A stretch of DNA of 64,000 nucleotides, from the NCBI RefSeq assembly GCF_004345005.1, contig NZ_SMMX01000003.1, positions 248,001 to 312,000 on the forward strand, written 5' to 3'. The stretch is from Extibacter muris. GTDB lineage: Bacteria; Bacillota; Clostridia; Lachnospirales; Lachnospiraceae. This document shows, one piece after another, positions 25,136-32,865 of this stretch. Every line of letters begins with the position of its first letter. The first letter of the stretch is position 1. The notes beneath the pieces were generated by a model. It saw nothing but the letters and a program-made list of their open reading frames with translations. It searched no databases and was not told the DNA's origin. The position numbers and the translations under genes are program-made.

Positions 25136-25621
25136 ATGGATTATATAATCAGAGAGATATCAGAAGAAGAGTATAACCTGCTGGAAGATTTCTTATATGA
25201 GGCAGTCTTTATACCAGAGGGTGCGGACGCTCCGCCTAAAACAATAACGAGGCAGCCCGAATTACAGATATATATCGCCGATTTTGGAAAGAGAAAGGAT
25301 GATACAGGCCTCGTGGCTATAGTCGGCGGAAAAGTGGTGGGCGCTGCCTGGGTCCGTATTATGGATGACTATGGACACATTGATGACGAGACTCCGTCCT
25401 TTGCTGTTTCTCTGTACAAAGAATACCGGGGAGCAGGTATAGGAACTGCCCTGATGGAAGGGATGCTCTGCATATTGAAGCAGAAAGGATATAATCAGGC
25501 TTCGCTTTCAGTGCAGAAAGCGAATTATGCCGTGAACATGTATAAGAAGCTGGGGTTTGAAATTGTGGATGAAGTTGATGAAGAATATATAATGGTCTGC
25601 CGATTGCAATCAGATGCGTAA
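25136..25621 (+). CDS. GNAT family N-acetyltransferase
   Basis: 161 residues with the complete GNAT fold: a strand (LVAIVGGKVVGAAWVRIM), the acetyl-CoA binding loop YKEYRGAGIGTALMEGML (R/Q-x-x-G-x-G/A, about 100-115), then NYAVNMYKKLGFEIVDEVDEEYIM at the C-terminus. The N-terminal RNase-like EEEYNLLEDFLYEAVFIPEG is shared by many Firmicute GNATs of unknown substrate. It follows the C39-like gene by 24 nt, so a shared transcript is likely, but a functional link is not apparent. Confidence 0.88.
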   Translation: MDYIIREISEEEYNLLEDFLYEAVFIPEGADAPPKTITRQPELQIYIADFGKRKDDTGLVAIVGGKVVGAAWVRIMDDYGHIDDETPSFAVSLYKEYRGAGIGTALMEGMLCILKQKGYNQASLSVQKANYAVNMYKKLGFEIVDEVDEEYIMVCRLQSDA

Positions 25622-25744
25622 TGTGCCTGGTAAGCTGTCCGGCGGGTGTTATCAGTAATGCCATATATCAGTATGAAAAAAATACAACATTAGGACCTTC
25701 TGATTGCTGCGTGTTTATTTAGCGGAACGATTTCATAAACAAAA

Positions 25745-25935
25745 ATCATGACCATCCGTTACAAACGGGTGATTTGCTTGCCTTTATAAGGGGCCGTTAC
25801 CAGTCAGCGCCTAAAGACGCTGGCTTTTACTTTGTTCAAGCCTTAGCCCTCTTGATTTGTCGCTGCCCTTAAAAGGGCACTTTTGCTATCGGCTACTCCT
25901 TAAAGAGTTTCTAATGCTCTTATTTCAAGAATCTG
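25745..25935. repeat. Hairpin-rich noncoding segment, possible remnant of a small transposable element
   Basis: The gene-free stretch 25622-26055 holds a series of short hairpins: CATCCGTT/AACGGGTG (25753-25771), AGTCAGCG/CGCTGGCT (25802-25825, followed by four T), and TGCCCTTAAAAGGGCA (25864-25879, a palindrome), with a weaker ACTC/GAGT after them. Strings of small hairpins like this occur at the ends of IS200/IS605-type elements and related MITEs. No transposase is present, and I cannot confirm the family. It lies at the left edge of the rhodanese/ArsS island. Confidence 0.4.
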
Positions 25936-26055
25936 CCGGTTGCTGTCTATAGACAACATCTATAAAAGTCTTGGGACATTGCAATAACCAATTTGAAAGG
26001 CATTTCATCTACATAGTAAAATAATATCGAAGAAGGTAAAATACAGGAGGATGCT

Positions 26056-27135
26056 ATGAAAAAAAGAATTGTAAGTATGCTGCTCTGCGCGGCAGTGACT
26101 GCCTCTCTGATAGCTGGGTGCGGTACGAAACCGAACGGAGATGCAGAGGATAATAAGGAAACGAAAAAGAAAGACACAGAAGTCTCGGACGTAAAAGCGG
26201 ATGCGGTGGAGAAAACAAAGGTATACGTATCACCGGACTGGGTACAGAGTGTGATTGACGGCAATCAGGTGGAGTCCTCGGACTATGTGATTCTGGAGTG
26301 TTCCTGGGGAGAAGAAGCGGATTCGCCGTCCTATACAACCGGACATATTAAGGGCGCTTACCACATGAATACAGACGGTGTGGAGTCTGACGAATACTGG
26401 AACATCCGCACACCGGAGGAAATCGAAAAGCTGATGCTGGATTACGGCATAACAAAGGATACTGCCGTCATCTGCTACGGGGAGAACGGTGTGGTGTCTG
26501 CGGATGACCGTGTTGCATTTGCGCTTCTTTGGGCTGGCGTGGAAAATGTAAAATGCCTGGACGGCGGTATGGAGGCCTGGAACGATGCCGGATATCCGAC
26601 CGAGGAGGAGAGCAGCAAACCGAAGGCAGCAGAAGAATTCGGAACGACTGTTCCGGCACACCCGGAATATATTTTAAGCATTGATGAAGTGAAGGATAAG
26701 CTGGCAAACGACGGGAACTTCAAACTGGTCAGCATTCGGAGCGAAGCGGAATTCTTAGGTGAGACAAGCGGTTACAGCTATATTGAAAAAGCAGGAGAAC
26801 CGGAGGGGGCTATCTGGGGACATGATACTGACGATGGTTCCTACAACAACGAGGACGGTACGGCCGTCGGAGCGGATGTAGTGGAAAAATATCTTGCAGA
26901 ATCCGGCGCTTCCTTGGAAAATGAACTTTCATTCTACTGCGGTACAGGCTGGAGAGCTGCCATTCCGTTCCTGATTCTTTACGAAAACGGATACAGCAAC
27001 ATTTCCATGTATGACGGAGGCTGGTACCAGTGGCAGATGGATGACAGCAATCCGGTACAAATAGGAGACCCGGCAGGGGAGGACTGCGTGTACACGACAG
27101 TGGGAGAGCTGTCCAACGATAAGGCTAATAAATAG
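26056..27135 (+). CDS. Tandem rhodanese-domain lipoprotein
   Basis: 359 residues. A lipoprotein signal peptide (KKRIVSMLLCAAVTASLIAGC, lipobox LIAG-C) is followed by a Lys/Glu/Asp-rich linker and two rhodanese domains. The first has YVILECSW, GHIKGAYHMN and active loop VICYGENGVVSADRV-like around Cys (about 140). The second has a CGTGWRAAIPF loop and the terminal DGGWYQW, the order seen in SseA-type thiosulfate sulfurtransferases. Both active-site Cys are present. Anchored outside the membrane, it could carry or transfer sulfane sulfur. It opens the accessory island and has a strong AGGAGG ribosome site; a hairpin at 27155-27194 separates it from the next gene. Confidence 0.88.
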   Translation: MKKRIVSMLLCAAVTASLIAGCGTKPNGDAEDNKETKKKDTEVSDVKADAVEKTKVYVSPDWVQSVIDGNQVESSDYVILECSWGEEADSPSYTTGHIKGAYHMNTDGVESDEYWNIRTPEEIEKLMLDYGITKDTAVICYGENGVVSADDRVAFALLWAGVENVKCLDGGMEAWNDAGYPTEEESSKPKAAEEFGTTVPAHPEYILSIDEVKDKLANDGNFKLVSIRSEAEFLGETSGYSYIEKAGEPEGAIWGHDTDDGSYNNEDGTAVGADVVEKYLAESGASLENELSFYCGTGWRAAIPFLILYENGYSNISMYDGGWYQWQMDDSNPVQIGDPAGEDCVYTTVGELSNDKANK

Positions 27136-27154
27136 CAGAAAATAAAGACGGCAG

Positions 27155-27194
27155 CAGAATAAGCGTTGTAGGGAAAACCGCAGCGCTTATTCTG
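27155..27194 (+). terminator. Intercistronic hairpin (weak terminator or processing site)
   Basis: CAGAATAAGCG (27155-27165) pairs perfectly with CGCTTATTCTG (27184-27194). No T run follows, so full termination is doubtful. It may set lower expression of the downstream genes or protect the rhodanese mRNA 3' end. Confidence 0.5.
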
Positions 27195-27224
27195 ACATTC
27201 AGAAAAAAAGAGGTCAACTGGGGC

Positions 27225-27659
27225 ATGAGAAAGGCAGGATACATACTGGCAGTAATAATAGAGGCAGCGGCGCTTGCCGGGGCATGGATTGTCAACTATT
27301 TTGCTACGAAAAAAATGGGAATGGCAAGATATGTGATATACAAAAACCAGACTTGGGAGAGGGAATATCCGATGGAGGTACTCCAAAATACGGTGATAGC
27401 GGTATTGGTTGTCAGTACGGTACTTTTGTTCCTTGCTTTTTTCAGGAAGAGAAGATATTCGGGGAAATGGACGCTGGCAATGAACGCAGGGATGATAACA
27501 CTGACGTCCGTGTATGCGGGATATTCGCTCGTAAGCTCCACGGAAACCATGCGGGCTTACTGGTTTGTCAGCCTGTTCCTTGGCATTGCCGCGGCAATAC
27601 AGGTCATAAAGACCGGGGCGGCAAATTTGCTCTGTGGGGAAAAGATGAATGAAAAATAA
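27225..27659 (+). CDS. Four-helix membrane protein, unknown function
   Basis: 144 residues with four predicted membrane helices: AGYILAVIIEAAALAGAWIV (about 4-23), VLQNTVIAVLVVSTVLLFL (about 53-71), a helix around 90-107, and YWFVSLFLGIAAAIQVI (about 112-128). I do not recognise the family. It starts with ATG 27225 and its 3' end overlaps the first TVP38-type gene by 11 nt, so the two are translationally coupled. Its place in the island suggests a membrane partner of the redox/sulfur proteins, but nothing in its sequence shows an activity. Confidence 0.7.
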   Translation: MRKAGYILAVIIEAAALAGAWIVNYFATKKMGMARYVIYKNQTWEREYPMEVLQNTVIAVLVVSTVLLFLAFFRKRRYSGKWTLAMNAGMITLTSVYAGYSLVSSTETMRAYWFVSLFLGIAAAIQVIKTGAANLLCGEKMNEK

Positions 27660-28344
27660 GAAAATATGGATATTTGCAGCCATACTGGTGCTGGTTTTGA
27701 TTTGCAATCATGTATTCGGCTGGTCGGATTACCTGAAAGAGACCGATAATTTTCGGTTTCTGGAGCAGTTGGTAGAAGAAAACCTGGTGCTGGCATCTGC
27801 CATTTACGTGGCGCTCACTGTCGTGGGAAGCGTGGTCCTGGCGCTGCCGGGAATTACCTTTGCCATTCTTGCCGGACTGCTGTTCGGTCCGGTGCTGGGA
27901 ACTATCCTGTGCACGCTGGCAGCAACGCTGGGAGCGGCTGCAGCATTTTTGGCCGGCAGGTTCTTTTTGAAGGACAGCATCAAGCCGGCGGCGATGAAGA
28001 ATAAGTATCTGAAAAAATGGCTATTTGACGAATCGGGAAAAAATCAGCTGTTCGTGCTCATGATTACGCGGCTGGTGCCTCTGTTTCCCTATAACCTGCA
28101 AAACTTTGCGTACGGAGTTACGGATATCCGGTTCGGGACTTACGCGGCAGGTTCCTTTTTATTTATGATTCCGGGGACTGCGATGTACACCGTCGGGACG
28201 GCAGGGCTTGCGGACGCGAAAAACCGGGTGCTCTATATCGGGATTGCGATTGTCATTGGGGCGGTGGTAATCTGTGTCGGATTGTTTTTGAAAAAACGGT
28301 ATATACAGGAGGACAAAGAGGAACGTGATGAAGGGGCAAGCTAA
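27649..28344 (+). CDS. TVP38/TMEM64 (SNARE-associated, DedA-like) membrane protein 1
   Basis: 231 residues. A first helix is followed by the conserved core LPGITFAILAGLLFGPVLGTILCTLAATLGAAAAFLAGRFFL (about 65-110) and the C-terminal RLVPLFPYNLQNFAYGVTDI block, both diagnostic of the TVP38/TMEM64 (SNARE_assoc) superfamily, which includes DedA transporters. Family members move lipids, selenite or other small solutes, but the substrate here is unknown. It overlaps its neighbours on both sides (11 and 20 nt). A second copy of the family lies two genes on. Confidence 0.9.
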   Translation: MKNKKIWIFAAILVLVLICNHVFGWSDYLKETDNFRFLEQLVEENLVLASAIYVALTVVGSVVLALPGITFAILAGLLFGPVLGTILCTLAATLGAAAAFLAGRFFLKDSIKPAAMKNKYLKKWLFDESGKNQLFVLMITRLVPLFPYNLQNFAYGVTDIRFGTYAAGSFLFMIPGTAMYTVGTAGLADAKNRVLYIGIAIVIGAVVICVGLFLKKRYIQEDKEERDEGAS

Positions 28345-29350
28345 GACGAACGGCGCGGCTGTGACGGCAGGGGAGGCGCAAAAGGCCTGTATCCATTGCG
28401 GAAAATGCACCCGGAGCTGTTCGTTCCTGGGAAAATACGGGATAGACATCGGCGACAGAAAAAAGCTGGAGGAGCTGGCATACCACTGCTTCCTGTGCGG
28501 GAAATGCACGGCAGTCTGCCCGAAGGCCATCGACGGCAGGGAAGTGATTTTGAATATCAGAAGGCAGCAGGTGGAAGAAAACGGAGGAGAAATAAAAGGC
28601 TACGGTATGCTTCTGTGGGAAAAGCGAGACTACCGTTTCCGGAATTACCGGAATGCTGCAGGGACAAGCGCCTTCTTCCCGGGGTGCAACTTCCCATCCT
28701 TTTATCCGAAAACAACCCTTTATCTGGCAAGGCTCCTGCGGGAGGAGGCAGGCATCGGCACGGTGTTTGACTGCTGCGGAAAGCCGGTGGCGGAGCTTGG
28801 GATGAAGAAACGGGAAGAGGAGATGATAGAGGAGCTGAACGCCCGGCTTCTTGAAGCCGGAATCGGGGAGCTGATTATGGCCTGTCCCAACTGTTACCAT
28901 TTTCTGAAGGGGCGGCTGCGGGTACAGGTGACGGGCATCTACGAAAAACTTGCGGCTCTTGGGCTCGGGAAGCAGGTGGAGGGGCAAAAGCTTATGTTCC
29001 TGCCCTGCCCGGAGCGAAAGGACAGGGAACTGGCAGGACAGATAGAAGTCTTTCTGAAGAGGAAGCCGGTTCTCTGTGAAGACAGCCAGTGCTGCGGTCT
29101 TGGCGGCTGCGGTGGAAAAAAGGAGCCGGGGCTTGCGGCAAAAATGCCGGAAGCCCCGGAAAAAGACACTCCCCTATGTACATACTGTGCCTCCTGCAGC
29201 GGGAATCTTACCAGAAAGGGATATAAGGATGCGGGACATATTCTGGTGGAAATACTGGGAACCGGGGAGACACCCCATATCAAAAGGTCGCTGTGGAACC
29301 GTATCAAGACAAGATACTGGAAGGAGAAATTAGATGAAAAAGAAACGTAA
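28325..29350 (+). CDS. Fe-S protein with 4Fe-4S and CCG (heterodisulfide-reductase-like) domains
   Basis: 341 residues. Two ferredoxin motifs come first: CIHCGKCTRSC (about 20) and CFLCGKCTAVCPKAIDG (about 57). Two CCG-type cysteine-rich domains follow: FFPGCNFPSFYPK, FDCCGKPVAELG and MACPNCYHFLKG in the first half, then QCCGLGGCGGKK and CTYCASCSGNL at the end. CCG domains bind 4Fe-4S clusters in heterodisulfide reductase HdrB, GlpC and lactate oxidation proteins. It probably passes electrons to the radical SAM enzyme or a membrane partner. It overlaps both flanking TVP38 genes (20 and 17 nt), so expression is tightly linked. Confidence 0.88.
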   Translation: MMKGQAKTNGAAVTAGEAQKACIHCGKCTRSCSFLGKYGIDIGDRKKLEELAYHCFLCGKCTAVCPKAIDGREVILNIRRQQVEENGGEIKGYGMLLWEKRDYRFRNYRNAAGTSAFFPGCNFPSFYPKTTLYLARLLREEAGIGTVFDCCGKPVAELGMKKREEEMIEELNARLLEAGIGELIMACPNCYHFLKGRLRVQVTGIYEKLAALGLGKQVEGQKLMFLPCPERKDRELAGQIEVFLKRKPVLCEDSQCCGLGGCGGKKEPGLAAKMPEAPEKDTPLCTYCASCSGNLTRKGYKDAGHILVEILGTGETPHIKRSLWNRIKTRYWKEKLDEKET

Positions 29351-30041
29351 CTGGACCAAAAAGGCAGTAATCCTCGTGGTGATTGCAGCAGCAGTCCTCG
29401 CCTATTATCTGATACCGGCAGTAAAAGGCAATGTGAATCAGATACTTCGGATGTTTGCCAGCGGGGAATTTACGGTGGTGAAGGATTTTGTGGCGTCCTA
29501 CGGGGCTTATGCGGCACTGATTTCCTTCCTGCTGATGATATTTCAGTCAATCGCGGCGCCGCTTCCGGCATTTCTACTGACCTTTGCAAATGCCAACCTC
29601 TTCGGATGGTGGCAAGGAGCCATTCTGTCCTGGACAAGCGCCATGGCAGGCGCGGCAGTCTGCTTCTTTATCGCCAGAATCCTGGGACGGGATGTGGCTG
29701 AAAAGCTGACCAGCAGGGCCGGACTGGAACAGATAGACGTCTTTTTTGAGAAATACGGAAAGAATACAATTTTAATCTGCCGGCTTCTGCCCTTTGTGTC
29801 TTTTGATTTGGTGAGCTATGCGGCAGGGCTGACCAGTATGTCCTTCGGGGCGTTTTTTATCGCGACCGGAATCGGACAGCTCCCGGCAACCATTGTGTAT
29901 TCCTATGTGGGAGGTATGCTGACCGGAGGCGCTAAGCTGTTTGTGACAGCACTGATGATATTATTTGCGTTGTCTGCGCTCATTTTCATGGTGAGAAAAA
30001 TATATATGGAAAGACAAAAGAAAAAAGGAGGAACAAATTAA
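29334..30041 (+). CDS. TVP38/TMEM64 (SNARE-associated, DedA-like) membrane protein 2
   Basis: 235 residues. The first helix is VILVVIAAAVLAYYLIP (about 11-27). The family core is PAFLLTFANANLFGWWQGAI, then AMAGAAVCFFIARILGRDVAEKL, and the downstream RLLPFVSFDLVSYAAGLTSMSFGAFF. It shares the superfamily with the gene at 27649 but is not a recent duplicate, as the cores differ at most positions. The two may act as a heteromer or handle different substrates. Its stop overlaps the ATG of the AhpD-like gene by one base (TAATG). Confidence 0.9.
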   Translation: MKKKRNWTKKAVILVVIAAAVLAYYLIPAVKGNVNQILRMFASGEFTVVKDFVASYGAYAALISFLLMIFQSIAAPLPAFLLTFANANLFGWWQGAILSWTSAMAGAAVCFFIARILGRDVAEKLTSRAGLEQIDVFFEKYGKNTILICRLLPFVSFDLVSYAAGLTSMSFGAFFIATGIGQLPATIVYSYVGGMLTGGAKLFVTALMILFALSALIFMVRKIYMERQKKKGGTN

Positions 30042-30373
30042 TGGAAACTTATTACAACCCGGAAGATTTAGCGAAATTTGGCACAATAGGAGAGGAGTCC
30101 CCGGCGCCGGCGGAGAAATTTTTTGATTATTACGGCACTGTGTTCGCGGAAGGCGCCCTGACAGCAAGGGAGAAATCCCTGATTGCGCTGGCGGTTGCAC
30201 ATACGGTACAGTGCCCGTACTGTATTGACTCCTACACAAATGACTGTTTAAATAAAGGAGTGAGTGCAGAACAGATGATGGAGGCTGTCCACGTGGCTGC
30301 GGCAATCCGCGGCGGTGCGACGCTGGTACACGGTGTGCAGATGAAGAACATTGTCAAAAAACTGGAATTGTAA
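30041..30373 (+). CDS. AhpD/carboxymuconolactone decarboxylase-like protein associated with ArsS
   Basis: 110 residues. It matches the peroxidase-like family that travels with ArsS: YYNPEDLAKFGTIGEESPAPAEKFFDYY, ALTAREKSLIALAVAH, the redox motif CPYCIDSYTNDC (CXXC plus a third Cys), and AAIRGGATLVHGVQM. In several organisms a selenocysteine occupies one of these Cys positions; here all are TGC/TGT/Cys codons. It probably reduces a peroxide, disulfide or arsenic/selenium intermediate through the CXXC pair. It starts within the preceding stop and is 15 nt from the radical SAM gene. Confidence 0.88.
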   Translation: METYYNPEDLAKFGTIGEESPAPAEKFFDYYGTVFAEGALTAREKSLIALAVAHTVQCPYCIDSYTNDCLNKGVSAEQMMEAVHVAAAIRGGATLVHGVQMKNIVKKLEL

Positions 30374-30388
30374 AATGGAGAAGAGAAG

Positions 30389-31372
30389 ATGAGTCAGGCA
30401 TTGCAGGATTTAAAACAATTAAATAACATACCGGAATTTGAGGAACGCATTACAGAAGAGGAAATCAAATATACGGCACCGGCCCTGGACGTCATGCAGA
30501 TGAACGTCGGAAGGCTCTGTAATCTGACGTGTAAGCACTGCCATGTGGAAGCGGGACCGTCCCGGACGGAGATTATGGACCGCAGGGTGATGGAAGCCTG
30601 CCTTGCGGTCTGTAAGGAACAGGGAATCAGAACCATTGATATCACAGGAGGAGCGCCGGAGATGAACCCGGATTTTGAGTGGCTTGTGGAAGAGGCAGTG
30701 AAAATCTGCAGCCATGTAATCGTGCGTACGAATCTGGTTATCCTGGGGGAAGAGAAATATCGGCATCTGCCAAAGTTTTATGCAAAGCACAAGATAGAAG
30801 TGGTCTGTTCCCTTCCCTATTACCAGGCAAAGGAGATGGATCGTGTTCGCGGGAACGGCACATTTGAGCAGGCCATTGAAGTGCTACGAAAACTGAACGC
30901 ACTGGGATATGGAAAGGAAGAGGACATGGTGCTGAATATGGTGTACAATCCGGCGGGCGCCTTTTTCCCACCGGCACAGAATGCGATGGAAAAGGAGTAT
31001 AAATCCAGGCTTTGGGAAGATTTCGGCATTGTGTTTAATAATCTGTTTACCATCACCAACAATCCGATGGGAAGATTTGAGGCATTTTTGAAGCGGAGTG
31101 GAAATCTGGAGAGCTATATGAAAAAGCTTTCCGACGCTTTTAACGGGGCGACCCTTCCGGGATTGATGTGCCGGTTCCAGGTATCTGTAGGCTATGATGG
31201 AAAACTGTATGACTGTGATTTCAACCAGGCGGCAGACCTTCCGGTAATGGGCGGGGCTGCCATTTTCGACATGCAGGGCAAATCTTTTGAAAAGAGGAGA
31301 ATCTGCTTTGCAAACCACTGCTACGGCTGTACGGCAGGACAGGGCTCCAGCTGCGGCGGGGCAACCGAATAA
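30389..31372 (+). CDS. arsS: ArsS-type radical SAM protein (rSAM/selenodomain family)
   Basis: 327 residues. The radical SAM cluster motif is CNLTCKHC within MQMNVGRLCNLTCKHCH, followed by VEAGPSRTE, a phrase diagnostic of the ArsS family. It has the GGAPEMNP SAM-binding region and a C-terminal DUF3641-type domain ending CFANHCYGCTAGQGSSCGG with several Cys. Characterised ArsS (Synechocystis) joins a 5'-deoxyadenosyl radical to dimethylarsenite in arsenosugar synthesis; other members include selenoproteins. Here the C-terminal Cys are encoded by TGC/TGT, no TGA. No arsM methyltransferase is in the window, so arsenic as substrate is not shown. Confidence 0.85.
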   Translation: MSQALQDLKQLNNIPEFEERITEEEIKYTAPALDVMQMNVGRLCNLTCKHCHVEAGPSRTEIMDRRVMEACLAVCKEQGIRTIDITGGAPEMNPDFEWLVEEAVKICSHVIVRTNLVILGEEKYRHLPKFYAKHKIEVVCSLPYYQAKEMDRVRGNGTFEQAIEVLRKLNALGYGKEEDMVLNMVYNPAGAFFPPAQNAMEKEYKSRLWEDFGIVFNNLFTITNNPMGRFEAFLKRSGNLESYMKKLSDAFNGATLPGLMCRFQVSVGYDGKLYDCDFNQAADLPVMGGAAIFDMQGKSFEKRRICFANHCYGCTAGQGSSCGGATE

Positions 31373-31392
31373 GAGACACAGGAGAGGAAAAG

Positions 31393-31821
31393 ATGAAAAA
31401 AGAGGAAATCAGCAGGCTGTTTATGCAGGGAATCGACTGTTCCCAGGTGGTGACCGGATGCTTTGCGGAATACATGCACATGACGGAAAAAGACGCGAGA
31501 AAGGCAGCCGCGTGCTTCGGCGGGGGCATGATGTGTGGCGAGACATGCGGAGCCGTCACAGGTGCGTTGATGGTGATTGGAACGGTATACGGCCACAGTA
31601 AAGAGGGGGACCAGGAGCAAAAGAACGTGATGATGCAGAAGGTGGCAGAATTTAAAACGCTTTTTGGGAAAAAGCATCCGTCCTGCATGTGCAGGGAGCT
31701 CCTGGGACACGACATATCTAAACAGGGAGAGATGGATAAAGTGCTTGAAAAGGGACTTTTATTCAGCCTGTGCCCGGAAATTGTGGCAGACACGATTGGG
31801 ATACTGGAAGAGATTTTGTAG
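31393..31821 (+). CDS. C_GCAxxG_C_C family protein
   Basis: 142 residues with the family's cysteine spacing: DCSQVV near the start, AACFGGGMMCGETCGAVTGALM in the middle (the GxCGAxTGA signature), then CMCRELLGHD and a late Cys in LFSLCPEIV. Such proteins are thought to be redox-active or metal/cofactor binding and often sit beside radical SAM or Fe-S genes; no member has a firmly known activity. It follows the ArsS gene by 20 nt and precedes the glycosyltransferase remnant by 12 nt, in the same operon. Confidence 0.88.
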   Translation: MKKEEISRLFMQGIDCSQVVTGCFAEYMHMTEKDARKAAACFGGGMMCGETCGAVTGALMVIGTVYGHSKEGDQEQKNVMMQKVAEFKTLFGKKHPSCMCRELLGHDISKQGEMDKVLEKGLLFSLCPEIVADTIGILEEIL

Positions 31822-31833
31822 GAAGCAGGAAAT

Positions 31834-32493
31834 ATGGAACTAAAAAAGGCAGTCATTATATTTACGCGGGTTCCCGTGCCGGGAAAGACGAAGACCCGCA
31901 TGATGCCACATCTGACACCGGTGCAGTGTGCAAGGCTGCACAAGTGCTTTTTACAGGATATTCTGTCGGAGTGCCAAAGATGCGGTGGAAGGGCCAACCA
32001 GATGAATCTGGGAGCAAAGAAGAGCACCGGGGACATTCTCTTTTTCCTTCACTGCGACAGTGAACTTCCCGAAAAGCCGCTTGCGTGGATACGCAAGGTG
32101 ATGCAGGGATACCGGGCGGGCTGCTTTGGGATTGCCTTTCACTCATGGAATTTCTTTATGTTCGCCTGCCGGGTGATTTCCAATCACCGGATTAAAGACC
32201 GAAAGGTGACGTTCGGCGACCAGGGAATATTTCTTGACCGGGACCTATTCTTTGAGGCGGGCATGTTTCCGGATATTCCGATTATGGAGGACTATCAGTT
32301 TTCCCTGACGCTGAAGGAGAGGGGGGTCCGGCTTGGGGTTGCGGGCAGGCGGATATATACGTCGGACAGGCGTTTCCCGAAGGGAACTGTTCCAAAGCTT
32401 CAGATGATGTGGAAGATGAACCGGCTCAGGAAAATGTACCGTGCCGGCGTACCGTCGGAGACGCTTGCGAAGTTGTACCGGGACGTGCGGTGA
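31834..32493 (+). CDS. Chimeric glycosyltransferase: DUF2064-type N-terminus fused to TIGR04283-type C-terminus
   Basis: 219 residues. Residues 1 to about 47 (AVIIFTRVPVPGKTKTRMMP, then a helix) are the start of a DUF2064/transferase-1 protein. From about residue 51 (GGRANQMNLGAKKSTGDILFFLHCDSELP) it is the second half of a TIGR04283/transferase-2 glycosyltransferase, with the acidic metal site and later FGDQGIFLDRDLFFEAG and IMEDYQFSLTLKERG. The rest of the first enzyme and the GT-A start of the second are missing, so an in-frame internal deletion of a longer two-domain gene is likely. Nucleotide-sugar binding should be damaged. These two families are the usual ArsS-associated transferases. 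Confidence 0.7.
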   Translation: MELKKAVIIFTRVPVPGKTKTRMMPHLTPVQCARLHKCFLQDILSECQRCGGRANQMNLGAKKSTGDILFFLHCDSELPEKPLAWIRKVMQGYRAGCFGIAFHSWNFFMFACRVISNHRIKDRKVTFGDQGIFLDRDLFFEAGMFPDIPIMEDYQFSLTLKERGVRLGVAGRRIYTSDRRFPKGTVPKLQMMWKMNRLRKMYRAGVPSETLAKLYRDVR

Positions 32494-32521
32494 GAGGGGA
32501 AACTGGGGAAAGGAAGGACAT

Positions 32522-32770
32522 ATGGAGCATACAAAAGGACTGCGGGAATACATCCGGCAGGTGGACGGAAGGTTTGATACGGCTGGACTTGAGGAGAGGA
32601 CGAACCTCTATCTGCCCATCACGTGCCTGCGGGGCATTACCTGTTGCGCTATGGCGGGTGGAATATCAGAAGCCGGGGAAAGCGATTGTCAACCCATCCA
32701 CCCAAAAGAAGCTGGAGGAATATCTGAAGGAGGAATTTCTGGAAAAAATCCGGCAGTTTATAATGGGATA
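32522..32770 (+). pseudogene. Frameshifted gene remnant, unknown family
   Basis: From ATG 32522 the frame reads EHTKGLREYIRQVDGRFDTA and then LEERTNLYLPIT. From about 32640 the coding-like sequence is in another frame: ALWRVEYQKPGKAIVNPSTQ, then a helical tail KKLEEYLKEEFLEKIRQF ending at TAG near 32770. The two halves look like one roughly 80-residue protein broken by an indel. The initial frame continues open but with low-quality composition to 32797. I do not recognise the family. It sits at the decayed end of the ArsS operon. Confidence 0.5.
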
Positions 32771-32865
32771 GACGGGAGAGAGCGTCCGGTCAGATAAATC
32801 TATTGATTGACAGAAGGATTATTTTTATAATCAACATAGATAAGACAAAGGAGGAAATATCTATT

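Noticed and set aside
30389-31372. ArsS as a selenoprotein
   Set aside because: All candidate positions are TGC/TGT codons and the frame has no internal TGA, so the Cys form is encoded.
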